This document shows positions 24,595 through 32,790 of a stretch of DNA of 64,000 bases, piece after piece; position 1 is the first letter of the stretch, and the number at the start of each line of letters is the position of its first letter. Below the pieces are notes generated by a model. That model saw only the letters and a list, made by a program, of their open reading frames with translations. It did not search any database and was not told where the DNA came from. This DNA is from Polaribacter sp. Hel1_33_78. Lineage in GTDB: Bacteria > Bacteroidota > Bacteroidia > Flavobacteriales > Flavobacteriaceae. The position numbers were made by a program, and so were the translations under genes. The stretch spans positions 124,001 through 188,000 of the forward strand of contig NZ_LT629794.1 in NCBI RefSeq assembly GCF_900106075.1, given 5' to 3'.

Positions 24595-25533
24595 TTAATA
24601 AAATTTTGCTTTAATTTTATCCACAATAGTTTGTGCCAATTTTTCTTTGCTTTCAATAGTCCAACCTGCAACATGCGGAGACAATATTACATTTTGGGAA
24701 TTGATTAAATATTTAAAAGCCTCAGGCACATTATTAACAGTAAAAAGGTTTTCAAAAGATGCTTTTTCATATTCTAAAACATCTAAACCAGCACCTAATA
24801 TTTTACCTGATTTTAAAGCTTCAACAAGATCTTTAGTAACTACCGATGCTCCACGTGCAGTATTTATCAGCCAAAAATTCTTTTTAAAATCATTGATAAA
24901 ACCAACATTAACCATGTTTGTCGAGAGTTTGTTTTGTGGGGTATGTAAACTTAAAACATCTACTTTTTCCTGCAACTCTGGCAAGGAAACCTGCTTGCAG
25001 TTCTCATCTCCAACATATGGTTTTATATCATAACAGATTACTTCAACATCAAAACCACGGAGTTTTTTTGCGAATGATTTACCCATATTTCCGTAACCAA
25101 TTAAGCCAACGGTTTTTCCATTCAGTTCAATTCCTCTATTCTCTTCCCGCAACCATTTTCCGATTCTAACTTCTTTGTCTGCTTTATTGAGTTTGTTAAA
25201 AAGGGACAACAACATTCCTAAACAATGTTCACCAACTGCGTTTCTATTTCCTTCTGGAGCAGCGATTAATTGGATGTTTTTAGTGGTTGCATAATTACAT
25301 TGTATATTTTCTAAACCGGCACCAACTCGACCAATAAATTTTAAGTTTGTTGCTTTGTCTAAGAAGGCTTTATCAATAGAAAACCGGCTTCTTATAATCA
25401 AACCTTCATACAAATGAATTTTAGCTTCAATTTCCTTTTTTGAAGAGGTATAATCTTCATCATTTATAAACCCTAAATCATTAAGTTGATTTAATAAAAG
25501 AGAATGGTTTTTGTCGACGTGTAGAATTTTCAT
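24595..25533 (-). CDS. D-2-hydroxyacid dehydrogenase (phosphoglycerate dehydrogenase-like)
   Basis: 312 residues. The NAD-binding motif GLIGYGNMGKS (143-153), the GAGLENI substrate loop (71-77), the catalytic arginine region NTARGASVV, and the catalytic histidine in SPHVAGWT are present. This is the short form without C-terminal ACT domain. Such enzymes are often annotated as serine-biosynthetic phosphoglycerate dehydrogenase in flavobacteria, but no serC or serB neighbour confirms it, so another 2-hydroxyacid substrate is possible. Confidence 0.85.
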   Translation of the reverse strand: MKILHVDKNHSLLLNQLNDLGFINDEDYTSSKKEIEAKIHLYEGLIIRSRFSIDKAFLDKATNLKFIGRVGAGLENIQCNYATTKNIQLIAAPEGNRNAVGEHCLGMLLSLFNKLNKADKEVRIGKWLREENRGIELNGKTVGLIGYGNMGKSFAKKLRGFDVEVICYDIKPYVGDENCKQVSLPELQEKVDVLSLHTPQNKLSTNMVNVGFINDFKKNFWLINTARGASVVTKDLVEALKSGKILGAGLDVLEYEKASFENLFTVNNVPEAFKYLINSQNVILSPHVAGWTIESKEKLAQTIVDKIKAKFY

Positions 25534-25672
25534 AAGTGAAAAATTACGTGCTTAGTGTTTCTTTAACTTTATAATTGCAACAATTGATATAAAAAATAAA
25601 TCTGTGATAGCTGCAAATTTTATAAATTCAGTTATTTTTTCGTTAATTTTCAAAAATGATATTTACTAAAAT

Positions 25673-26491
25673 TTAGTATTGCTCTTTATCACTCGGGAAA
25701 TCTTTGCTTTTTACATCTGTAACATATTGCTCAAATGCTCCTGTCATATCAACGAATAAATCTAGATATCTTCTTAAAAAACGTGGATTGAATTCGTGGG
25801 TCATTCCCAACATATCATGGGTTACTAAAACTTGGCCGTCAACTCCATTTCCCGCCCCAATTCCGATGACAGGAATAGATATAGCTTCTGCAACTTTTTT
25901 TGCTAAATCAGCAGGGACTTTTTCTAAAACGATTGCAAAACAACCAATCCTTTCTAGCATTAAAGCGTCTTCCATTAATTGCTCTGCCTCTTCTTCTTCT
26001 TTTGCTCTAACGGTGTATGTTCCGAATTTATAGATAGATTGTGGAGTTAAACCTAAATGACCCATTACTGGAATTCCTGCATTTAAAATACGTTTAATAG
26101 ATTCTTTAACCTCTCTTCCTCCTTCTAATTTTATAGAATGACCGCCAGATTCTTTCATTATTCTAATGGCAGAACGTAAAGCTTCTTTTGGGTCAGATTG
26201 ATAACTCCCAAACGGCAAATCTACCACAACTAAACAGCGCTCAATTGCTCTAACAACCGAGCTTGCATGATAAATCATTTGATCTAAGGTAATAGGTAAA
26301 GTAGTTTCATGTCCGGCCATAACATTTGATGCTGAATCACCTACTAAAAGTACATCTAAACCAGCTTTGTCTAAAATTTTTGCCATCGTATAATCGTAAG
26401 CAGTTAACATGGATATTTTCTCTCCATTCGCTTTCATTTCTACCAAAGATTTTACGGTAATTCTTTTGTACTGTTTTTTTGCTACAGACAT
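25673..26491 (-). CDS. panB: 3-methyl-2-oxobutanoate hydroxymethyltransferase
   Basis: 272 residues, full length. The Mg2+/substrate block [18 protein letters not shown] (51-68), the GHLGLTPQS motif, LEKVP with the catalytic glutamate near residue 187, and the [15 protein letters not shown] loop identify PanB, which adds a hydroxymethyl group from methylene-THF to ketoisovalerate as the first step to pantothenate and CoA. No panC is adjacent. Monocistronic as far as the window shows. Confidence 0.96.
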   Translation of the reverse strand: MSVAKKQYKRITVKSLVEMKANGEKISMLTAYDYTMAKILDKAGLDVLLVGDSASNVMAGHETTLPITLDQMIYHASSVVRAIERCLVVVDLPFGSYQSDPKEALRSAIRIMKESGGHSIKLEGGREVKESIKRILNAGIPVMGHLGLTPQSIYKFGTYTVRAKEEEEAEQLMEDALMLERIGCFAIVLEKVPADLAKKVAEAISIPVIGIGAGNGVDGQVLVTHDMLGMTHEFNPRFLRRYLDLFVDMTGAFEQYVTDVKSKDFPSDKEQY

Positions 26492-26846
26492 ATTTTAATT
26501 TATTGAGTGTGGTAAAAGTAAGAAATATCAATAGATATTTTACTAGTTAATATTTCGTCAAGTTAATTGGATTCTTTTTGAGGATGATTTTTTGATGTTA
26601 TGTTTTTAAAATTACACAATGTTTTCGAGAATTATCATATTTTTAGTTGCTTTAGGAATTTACATTAGGCTGTCTATTTTAACGATACCTCCACAAAACA
26701 TTATAATAAAGTGTTTGAAGCTTTTTTAATGTTTTAATATTAGAAGACTAGTAGGTAATTATATATTTAGAAATGTGAGAAGAGGAGGTAATTGTAAAGC
26801 GTTAAAAGATAAAAAATAGTTTTATATTTGATTTCTAAATTAGAAA
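26492..26846. other. Gene-free region between panB and the ECF sigma gene
   Basis: 355 bp between divergent genes. The right end carries the sigma-gene promoter element. One 36-codon open frame with a hydrophobic N-terminus exists at 26619-26729 but has no further support. No tRNA, repeat or riboswitch seen. Confidence 0.5.
26823..26830 (+). promoter_or_regulatory. Putative -7 element (TATATTTG) for the ECF sigma gene
   Basis: TATATTTG matches TAnnTTTG, 17 nt ahead of the start codon at 26847. Its presence suggests housekeeping sigma-factor control rather than only self-regulation. Confidence 0.4.
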
Positions 26847-27413
26847 ATGCTTCAAGAAAAAATCACTTTAAATTCTGATAAATGGATAGATAATTACGCA
26901 GATTACTTGTTTAATTATGCTGTTGTGCGTGTTAATGATGGAGACTTAGCCAAGGATTTAGTGCAAGAAACGTTTTTTGCAGGCCTAAAATCTGCTAAAA
27001 ATTTTCAAGGAAAATCTACAGAAAGAACTTGGTTGGTATCTATTTTAAAAAGAAAGGTAATAGATCATTACAGGAAGATTAATTCTAAAAAAGGACAAGC
27101 AGAAGTTAGAATGAATTTTTATGATAATGGAGAAAATGAAGGAAGTTGGATTGAAGAACGTGTTCCACAAAGTTGGGATAATGCCTCTGAAAAAGCAATA
27201 GAAAACCAAGAGTTAAAAACTCAATTAGAAATTTGTATAGATAATTTGCCCGAGAAATATGGTTTGGTTTTTAGAATGAAAACCATTCAAGAGTTTGAAA
27301 CTGAAGAAATTTGTAAGGAGTTGAATATTACAACGTCAAATTTATGGGTTATAATACATAGAGCTAGAACTCAGCTAAGAAAATGCATGGAAGAGAATTG
27401 GTTTAATAATTAA
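26847..27413 (+). CDS. ECF-type RNA polymerase sigma factor
   Basis: 188 residues. Region 2 is seen in DLVQETFFAGLKSAKNFQG and RTWLVSILKRKVIDHYRK (about 38-75); region 4 is a helix-turn-helix near residues 130-185 starting LEICIDNLPEKYGLVF and ending NLWVIIHRARTQLRKC. No region 1.1 or 3, so a group 4 (ECF) factor. Three bases downstream lies a small protein with an HxxxCxxC motif, a likely anti-sigma or redox partner. Signal sensed unknown. Confidence 0.9.
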   Translation: MLQEKITLNSDKWIDNYADYLFNYAVVRVNDGDLAKDLVQETFFAGLKSAKNFQGKSTERTWLVSILKRKVIDHYRKINSKKGQAEVRMNFYDNGENEGSWIEERVPQSWDNASEKAIENQELKTQLEICIDNLPEKYGLVFRMKTIQEFETEEICKELNITTSNLWVIIHRARTQLRKCMEENWFNN

Positions 27414-27416
27414 GAG

Positions 27417-27680
27417 ATGTTTAAAAAACTACACATAACTTGCAATGAAGCAACAACCATTTGTGACAGAAGTCAGTACAAAGAAGCTTCTTTTTTCGAA
27501 AAAATTAAGTTAAACCTACATTTTTTAAGTTGTAAAATTTGTAGACTTTACACAAAACAAAATAAAAGAATGTCAGGTTTATTTAAAATACAAGCTCTAG
27601 ATTGCAAAGGTAAAATGAACAATCTTTCTCAAGCAGATAAAGAAGTATTAAAAAAACAATTACAAGAGTTTAAGGTATAA
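27417..27680 (+). CDS. Small zinc-finger protein, probable anti-sigma partner (zf-HC2-like)
   Basis: 87 residues, very basic, no membrane helix. The motif HFLSCKIC places H35, C39 and C42 in the HxxxCxxC spacing of zinc-binding anti-sigma domains (ZAS/zf-HC2), preceded by LTCNEAT-like residues (HITCNEATTIC) that are also usual at the start of such proteins. Located three bases after the ECF sigma gene, so co-transcribed. It lacks the transmembrane anchor of many anti-sigma factors, so it may be a soluble, possibly redox-sensing one. Role inferred from context. Confidence 0.65.
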   Translation: MFKKLHITCNEATTICDRSQYKEASFFEKIKLNLHFLSCKICRLYTKQNKRMSGLFKIQALDCKGKMNNLSQADKEVLKKQLQEFKV

Positions 27681-27690
27681 TTTGTTTTTT

Positions 27691-27717
27691 CGGTTTTCTC
27701 AAAACCGTATTTTTGAT
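27691..27717 (+). terminator. Terminator after the sigma/zinc-finger operon
   Basis: Hairpin CGGTTTT-CTC-AAAACCG followed by T-rich sequence, 10 nt past the stop codon. Confidence 0.8.
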
Positions 27718-27730
27718 TTTTTGTTAGATT

Positions 27731-27766
27731 GAAACGGAATTTATAGAAATATAGATTCCGTTTTTT
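27731..27766 (+). terminator. Second, back-up terminator
   Basis: Inverted repeat AAACGGAAT ... ATTCCGTTT followed by T6, directly behind the first terminator and ahead of the O-methyltransferase promoter. Confidence 0.7.
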
Positions 27767-27767
27767 G

Positions 27768-27775
27768 TATTTTTG
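27768..27775 (+). promoter_or_regulatory. Putative -7 element (TATTTTTG) for the O-methyltransferase gene
   Basis: TATTTTTG matches TAnnTTTG; it follows the double terminator and precedes the ATG at 27814 by 39 nt. Confidence 0.4.
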
Positions 27776-27813
27776 AAATACAGGTTAATAAATAATTTTA
27801 AATCTTTAAAAAG

Positions 27814-28455
27814 ATGCATTTTTTACCAGAGCTAATAGATAATTACGTTGTAAATCATTCACAGCAAGAACCTAAGATTCTACAAGAGTTAAGCAAAGAG
27901 ACTTGGCAAAAAGTATTGAACCCTAGAATGTTAAGTGGCGCTTTTCAAGGCAGGGTTTTATCTATGATTTCTAAGTTAATTCAACCTAAAACTATATTAG
28001 AAATTGGTACTTATACTGGTTATTCCGCGCTTTGTTTAGCAGAAGGATTACCTTCTACAGGAAAAATTATAACGATTGATAAAAACGAAGAACTAGAGAC
28101 TTTACAAAATAAATATTTTGAAAAATCTGGTTTTAGAAATCAAATTGAACAAAAGGTTGGTAATGCTTTAGAAATTATTCCAAAAATTGACAAAAAATTT
28201 GATTTAGTATTTATTGATGCAGACAAATCTAACTACGTAAATTACTTTTACTTAATGATTCATAAAATGAATCCTGGAGGAATTATATTGTCTGATAATG
28301 TGCTTTGGAGTGGTAAAGTGGTGGAAGAATTAAGCCCTAAAGATATAGATACAAGGGCACTTTTAGAATACAATAAATTATTAAATTCTGATGATAGAAT
28401 TGAAACCGTTCTACTTCCCATAAGAGATGGATTAACAATTAGCAGAGTAAAATAA
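27814..28455 (+). CDS. O-methyltransferase (COMT-like, class I SAM-dependent)
   Basis: 213 residues. SAM motif I is LEIGTYTGYSALCLAEGLP, the metal/substrate motif is VFIDADKSNY, and SDNVLWSGKVVE completes the signature of the O-methyltransferase family 3 (catechol/caffeoyl-CoA type, divalent-metal dependent). The physiological substrate in bacteria is usually unknown. It has its own promoter element and stands alone. Confidence 0.9.
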   Translation: MHFLPELIDNYVVNHSQQEPKILQELSKETWQKVLNPRMLSGAFQGRVLSMISKLIQPKTILEIGTYTGYSALCLAEGLPSTGKIITIDKNEELETLQNKYFEKSGFRNQIEQKVGNALEIIPKIDKKFDLVFIDADKSNYVNYFYLMIHKMNPGGIILSDNVLWSGKVVEELSPKDIDTRALLEYNKLLNSDDRIETVLLPIRDGLTISRVK

Positions 28456-28547
28456 GTTAGAATGAGTTATAAATTTTAAGATTTTAACTCTTTCGCTTAA
28501 AGAGTGTAGTCTGTACTTTATTTAAATAAATAAAATATAAATTTTTA

Positions 28548-28826
28548 TCAGAGTCTTTTAATTGGACCTGTTAAATCATCAATATGATCTTTAACTTTAT
28601 TTATTTCTTTATGAATGTCTTTGCTAATATTTGTATCTAAATCTGGAGACTCTGCACTATCATTAATCTCTTTCTTAATATCATTTGTAGCATCTTTTAC
28701 TTGACGCATTCCTTTTCCTAAGCCTCTTGCGATTTCAGGAATCTTATCTGCACCAAAAACCATAACGAGAATTAACATAATTACCATAATTTCTGGACCA
28801 CTAATAAATAAAAAAGTTGAGTTCAT
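28548..28826 (-). CDS. Sec-independent translocase protein TatA/TatB-like
   Basis: 92 residues. One N-terminal membrane helix (GPEIMVIMLILVMVFG), the FGADKIPEIARGLGKGM hinge and amphipathic helix, then a long Asp/Lys-rich tail. The longer acidic tail and GPEIM start resemble the second TatA/TatB-type subunit usual in Bacteroidota rather than the short TatA at 11912. Likely part of the Tat export machinery; TatC is not in the window. Confidence 0.85.
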   Translation of the reverse strand: MNSTFLFISGPEIMVIMLILVMVFGADKIPEIARGLGKGMRQVKDATNDIKKEINDSAESPDLDTNISKDIHKEINKVKDHIDDLTGPIKRL

Positions 28827-29473
28827 ACTTTTACAAAGGTAAATATTATATGTGATAAAAACTTGTCAATTTTATTTTTTTGTAAATTGTAAACTAGAAC
28901 TTTAAAAACATTTTACCACTAAAAAAACACTATTTACTCTTGGTTAATTATCCTATTTTTTATCTGATATAAATCTTTGGAAGTCAAAATAGCAATTTAC
29001 AGGAATTCATGTTTTTGATTTACACCCAATTCTACTGTGTGCGTTTTAATAAAAATGTACAAGGGGAATCATAAACTCTCAAAAGTTCGGTTTCTAGAAA
29101 AATGTTAGTATTTAGGCTTGTGAATAATCATTTTAAGGCATCTAACATTGAAATAAAAGAGTAAATGCAGGCTATTTTGGAGTTAATCAGAAATGTTCAT
29201 CAAAACCTTTTTTAACCAGTTCTCTGTTTTAGAAATATTTGAATCGACGTTTGAGGGTGTGTAGATATGTTAGACATCGGCTTAAAAAGGAGGTTCATTA
29301 TAAAAAATTTTATTTTTTAAAAACCTAATAGTCAGCTATTTATTGTTTTTATATCCCTATAAACATGGAGGTGCTTCCTTGTTTATAAGGAGGTGAAAAT
29401 TTCATGGTTCTTGAGGATTGACAAGTATTCATTAATCATATAATTTAGGAGAAATAGTTTTAATTTTGTTGCA
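28827..29473. other. Gene-poor region, no supported feature
   Basis: 647 bp between the Tat-like gene and a secreted protein gene. I found no frame with good coding character, no tRNA and no clear repeat. There is a purine-rich string AAGGAGGTGAAAA at 29388-29400 followed by ATG and a five-codon frame, too short to call. It may hold the remains of older genes. Confidence 0.5.
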
Positions 29474-29971
29474 ATGAATCCCCTAAAAAAAATCACAGTA
29501 TTATTTGTCTTATTATTAACTCTTTTTTCTTTTGTTAAAAAAGAAATCAATTCTGCAGATATTAAACCAAATTTAGAAGAAATAAATGTAATTAATATTC
29601 TTTCTAAGCAGAAATACGAATGCAGGCCATCTTCAAAATATATGTTTTATGTAGAAGCTAATCTTGTAAAAAAGGTTAGGGGAGCTAATAATATTAATGC
29701 GAAAATATTTTTTTTGGATAAAGTATCAGGGATAAAGAATTTATTAGCTTCTGAAAACATTCAGATTAATAAGTTTAAAGGTGCTATTGCTATCCAACAA
29801 AATACATCTGAAAAAGTTTTTCAAACTTTTGTATTAAAAAATGGGGACAAAATTATTGGAGACTCAGAAAATGCACCTTATAGCTTTAAGGAATTAATTT
29901 CATTTGAATCTATTTACAATAGTTATGTATATGCTACCAACAATTTATTAGAAATGAAAAGATCTATTTAA
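29474..29971 (+). CDS. Secreted protein of unknown function
   Basis: 165 residues. Signal-peptide-like N-terminus (KKITVLFVLLLTLFSFV), then a mixed strand/helix domain without cysteine pairs or motif I can name. A TAATTTTG at 29461-29468 lies just upstream; if used, the mRNA would be almost leaderless. A strong terminator follows 14 nt after the stop. Likely a lineage-specific flavobacterial protein. Confidence 0.6.
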   Translation: MNPLKKITVLFVLLLTLFSFVKKEINSADIKPNLEEINVINILSKQKYECRPSSKYMFYVEANLVKKVRGANNINAKIFFLDKVSGIKNLLASENIQINKFKGAIAIQQNTSEKVFQTFVLKNGDKIIGDSENAPYSFKELISFESIYNSYVYATNNLLEMKRSI

Positions 29972-29984
29972 AAAACATTTTTAA

Positions 29985-30020
29985 AACTCCAAAAGCGACA
30001 TTAGCTTTTGGAGTTTTTTT
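29985..30020 (+). terminator. Terminator after the secreted protein gene
   Basis: 12-bp inverted repeat AACTCCAAAAGC with GCTTTTGGAGTT and a T7 tail. Confidence 0.88.
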
Positions 30021-30086
30021 ACCAAATTATTTCATTTAACGATGCAATTCAAAATCTTGAAGATTGAGTTAGATAAAAAAATAAAT

Positions 30087-31193
30087 CTAGTCTAAATCAA
30101 TTCTTAAACCGACAGAGATATTGTTTTGTTTTTTAGATTGGTTTTTAAAAACTGGAGATAAATCATACTTTATATATAAAGCGCTAGAACCCACACCAAG
30201 ATATCCACTTAAACCATATACTAAATCACTTACTTCAAAGTCTCTGTGTTTTTTGTCTTTTATTTTATTGCCACCCTCCTTGTATTTTAATTTTTGCATG
30301 CTGCCTATATTAAAACCCGCATAAGCACCTAAGCCTACTCTTAGCTTTTTATAGTTGGAGTATCTGAAGAACTTTTTCTTATCAATTTTATTAGAAGGTC
30401 CAAATTCTATATGGAAAGGGAATACCAAGTTTGTGGTTCTAAATTTTGCTTTGTCTAATTCTGCAGGAAATTCTTCTAGAGAAATTATACCGTCTGTATT
30501 TACTAGAAATTTGTTGTCTTTAAGATCAAATTTGTTCCATTGAAATGAAAAACCATATTTTAATCTCCAAAAGTTAGAATCTTTAAAAATTCTTCTTTTC
30601 CAGTCATAACCCAATTCAATAAAGCCTGAACCACCTATCTTGTAGGGTGAATTATCTAAACTCTGACCTTCTATTAATGCATTGTTAAAACCAAAAGCAA
30701 AAACAAGATCATTGTACGTCCGTTTATCATACTTTTTTTTGGCATCCTTAGATTCTTTTCCAATAAAAATTAACTTATCACCAGAATTTTCTTTGGATCC
30801 GGACCCTATTCTTATCATCTTACGATCTCCTTCACTTCTAATATCTAATTGATAAAATTTATCATTACGATTCCACAAAGCAATTTCATTGTCGATAATT
30901 GCTATGTGATTTTCTATATTTAAAGCTCTTTTTTTAGCAGCTTCCTTTTTTAAATTATTTGCTCGAGATAAAGTTATTTCACCGGTATTTAAACGAGTAT
31001 TAATAGCGGTAATATCTTGCTTTAAAAATTCGCGTTCCTTTAATTCAACAGTTTTTTTACTTTTTATTAATTTTTTAATTTCTAACTCTTTGTAATTTGT
31101 TCTCACAGAATCTAATTGCTTTTCTTGAGCTTGTGTAACGGTAAAAAGAAAGCATAAGACTATTATTGATAGGTATTTTGTAATTGTTTTCAT
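30087..31193 (-). CDS. Outer-membrane beta-barrel protein with N-terminal coiled coil
   Basis: 368 residues. Signal peptide to about residue 23 (FLFTVTQAQ), then a Lys/Glu/Arg-rich helical stretch (about 24-105) that looks like a periplasmic coiled coil, then many amphipathic strands (RLKYGFSFQW, FPFHIEFGP, YIKYDLSPVF) ending in a barrel-type strand (NISVGLRIDLD). Last gene of a leftward unit behind the anti-sigma-like gene (15 bp) and sigma gene, so it is the most likely target or partner of that sigma system. Function unknown. Confidence 0.7.
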   Translation of the reverse strand: MKTITKYLSIIVLCFLFTVTQAQEKQLDSVRTNYKELEIKKLIKSKKTVELKEREFLKQDITAINTRLNTGEITLSRANNLKKEAAKKRALNIENHIAIIDNEIALWNRNDKFYQLDIRSEGDRKMIRIGSGSKENSGDKLIFIGKESKDAKKKYDKRTYNDLVFAFGFNNALIEGQSLDNSPYKIGGSGFIELGYDWKRRIFKDSNFWRLKYGFSFQWNKFDLKDNKFLVNTDGIISLEEFPAELDKAKFRTTNLVFPFHIEFGPSNKIDKKKFFRYSNYKKLRVGLGAYAGFNIGSMQKLKYKEGGNKIKDKKHRDFEVSDLVYGLSGYLGVGSSALYIKYDLSPVFKNQSKKQNNISVGLRIDLD

Positions 31194-31208
31194 AAGTGTT
31201 TTTTTAAT

Positions 31209-31955
31209 TTATTGTTCATTCTTTCGTTTTATAAAGGCGACGGTTACAGATTCATATCCTGATTTAATGGCGCTAAAAACTTTATCTTTTAAAGACGGAT
31301 TTAAATTATTTTCAACGGACCACAGTAAAGCATCGGCATCCACAGTTTTTATTGACACATCCATTGTTTTTTGCATTGCAATTGTTTTTTTTGCTGCCTC
31401 TAGTAGTATTGTAATTTCTTCATTTGTAACCGCTGTTTTTTCAATTGTAGGCTGTTTAAGTTGCGCTATGCCTTCATTCGTTTTTTGTGCCTGAAAACTT
31501 GCATCTTCATAACTCTTTTCAGCTATTTTATTTTCTAATATTTTTGAATTTAAGTGTGTTTCATTCAAAGAAATAACTTCTCTAATCTTTTTTCTCACTG
31601 GAGCTTTTTTTGGTGAACTAATTTCTTTTCTAACGGGCTTTTCTAACGCTATTAAAACTTCTTCTTCTAGATTATTTTTCAGTATCGGTTCCTCAAGTTT
31701 AATTGCTGGTTGTTTTTTTACATCAACAATTACAGGCGCTACTATATTAGATTCTGAAGTAAAAACAAAGGATAAAGAAAATATTGCCCCAATAAATATT
31801 GCTGCAATAGCTTGCCACCACAAACGATTATTTTTTTGTTTTTCTTGATTAGCATCTAGCCTATCAGTAAGCTTGTTCCATGCATCAGAACTTGGGTGAA
31901 TTCTCCGTTGCTCCAGCTTATTCTTTACTTGTTCTTCAAATTTAATTAGTTCCAT
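31209..31955 (-). CDS. Single-pass membrane protein, probable anti-sigma factor
   Basis: 248 residues with a cytosolic N-terminus (about 1-45, FEEQVKNKLEQRRIHPSSDAW), one membrane helix (about 47-66, WWQAIAAIFIGAIFSLSFVF) and a long periplasmic Lys/Glu/Thr-rich tail. It overlaps the sigma gene by 14 bases, which strongly suggests a sigma/anti-sigma pair; the N-terminus has no HxxxCxxC zinc motif, so it is not a ZAS-type anti-sigma. Role inferred from context and topology. Confidence 0.65.
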   Translation of the reverse strand: MELIKFEEQVKNKLEQRRIHPSSDAWNKLTDRLDANQEKQKNNRLWWQAIAAIFIGAIFSLSFVFTSESNIVAPVIVDVKKQPAIKLEEPILKNNLEEEVLIALEKPVRKEISSPKKAPVRKKIREVISLNETHLNSKILENKIAEKSYEDASFQAQKTNEGIAQLKQPTIEKTAVTNEEITILLEAAKKTIAMQKTMDVSIKTVDADALLWSVENNLNPSLKDKVFSAIKSGYESVTVAFIKRKNEQ

Positions 31956-32505
31956 AACTGGTTTTATTTAATTGTTTAACCTGTTTTTGCAAAAGCTTTC
32001 TAGCTTTAAATAATTGTGATTTTGAGGTGCTTTCAGAAATACCGAGTAATGTTGAAATTTCACGATGTTTATACCCTTCTACAGCATGCATTATAAAGAT
32101 TATTCGATAGCCTTCAGGAAGATTATTTATTAATAATTGAATTTTTTCGAGATCTAATTCTGCAGTATCAGAATTAATTGGTTTATCATATAGCTCCATG
32201 TCATCCGCTGAAAATTCAAGCTGCTTTTTTTTTCTAAGAAGAGAAATAGATTCATGTACCATAATTTGTCGTATCCAACCCTCAAAGCTCCCTTCAGATT
32301 TAAAACTCTTTATCTGCTTAAAAACTTTAAAAAAACCATTTAAAAGTGCCTCCTCAGCTTGTTGTGTATCTTTTATGTAGTATCTGCAAACACTCAGCAT
32401 TTTGGGAGCATGAGCTTTATATAAAGCATGCTGCGCATCACGATGGTTTTTAGACGCTTTATAAATAAGCTGTGCTTCGTTATTATATAATTTTAAAACT
32501 TTCAA
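31942..32505 (-). CDS. RNA polymerase sigma-70 family (ECF) sigma factor
   Basis: 187 residues. Region 2 in AEEALLNGFFKVFKQIKSF and GWIRQIMVHESISLLRKKK; region 4 HTH in LINNLPEGYRIIFIMHAVEG, YKHREISTLLGISEST and KSQLFKARKLLQKQ. Head of an operon with the membrane protein at 31209 (overlap 14 bases) and the barrel protein at 30087. Probably senses an envelope signal. The N-terminal 25 residues are a short helical leader, no region 1.1. Confidence 0.9.
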   Translation of the reverse strand: MKVLKLYNNEAQLIYKASKNHRDAQHALYKAHAPKMLSVCRYYIKDTQQAEEALLNGFFKVFKQIKSFKSEGSFEGWIRQIMVHESISLLRKKKQLEFSADDMELYDKPINSDTAELDLEKIQLLINNLPEGYRIIFIMHAVEGYKHREISTLLGISESTSKSQLFKARKLLQKQVKQLNKTSYGTN

Positions 32506-32790
32506 AAAATGGATTTTTAATGTCTTCTATTTATAAAGACGCAAAAGTTGTGCAAAAGGTTGCCTGAGGATAAAAAATATTTCTTTTGTTCTATTTATGT
32601 TAAATAATAATGGTCGAAGTATCGTAATTTTTGCCAGAAAAGGTTGTTTAAATAGTTTCGGAGTCCATAAAACTTTATCTGTGCATTGTTTATTCTGTGC
32701 ATATTTGCAAGACCTAATTGATTCTTCTTTGATTCATTTTCATTTATGAACTTAGACCTTAGTCAAAATGAGAATCTATTAATAAAAACT

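Noticed and set aside
24616..24626. TTATCCACA inside the 2-hydroxyacid dehydrogenase gene
   Set aside because: An isolated box within a coding region; single nonamers occur by chance.
24845..24860. CCACGTG core (possible parS half-site) inside the 2-hydroxyacid dehydrogenase gene
   Set aside because: Only the central hexamer matches and the flanks are not palindromic; it lies within coding sequence and has several mismatches to parS.
26619..26729. 36-residue frame with a hydrophobic N-terminus between panB and the ECF sigma gene
   Set aside because: Low-complexity AT-rich sequence gives such frames by chance; no downstream support or recognised family.
28486..28504. Hairpin ACTCTTT-CGCT-TAAAGAGT after the O-methyltransferase gene
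   Set aside because: No T-tract follows on either strand, so I do not call it a terminator.
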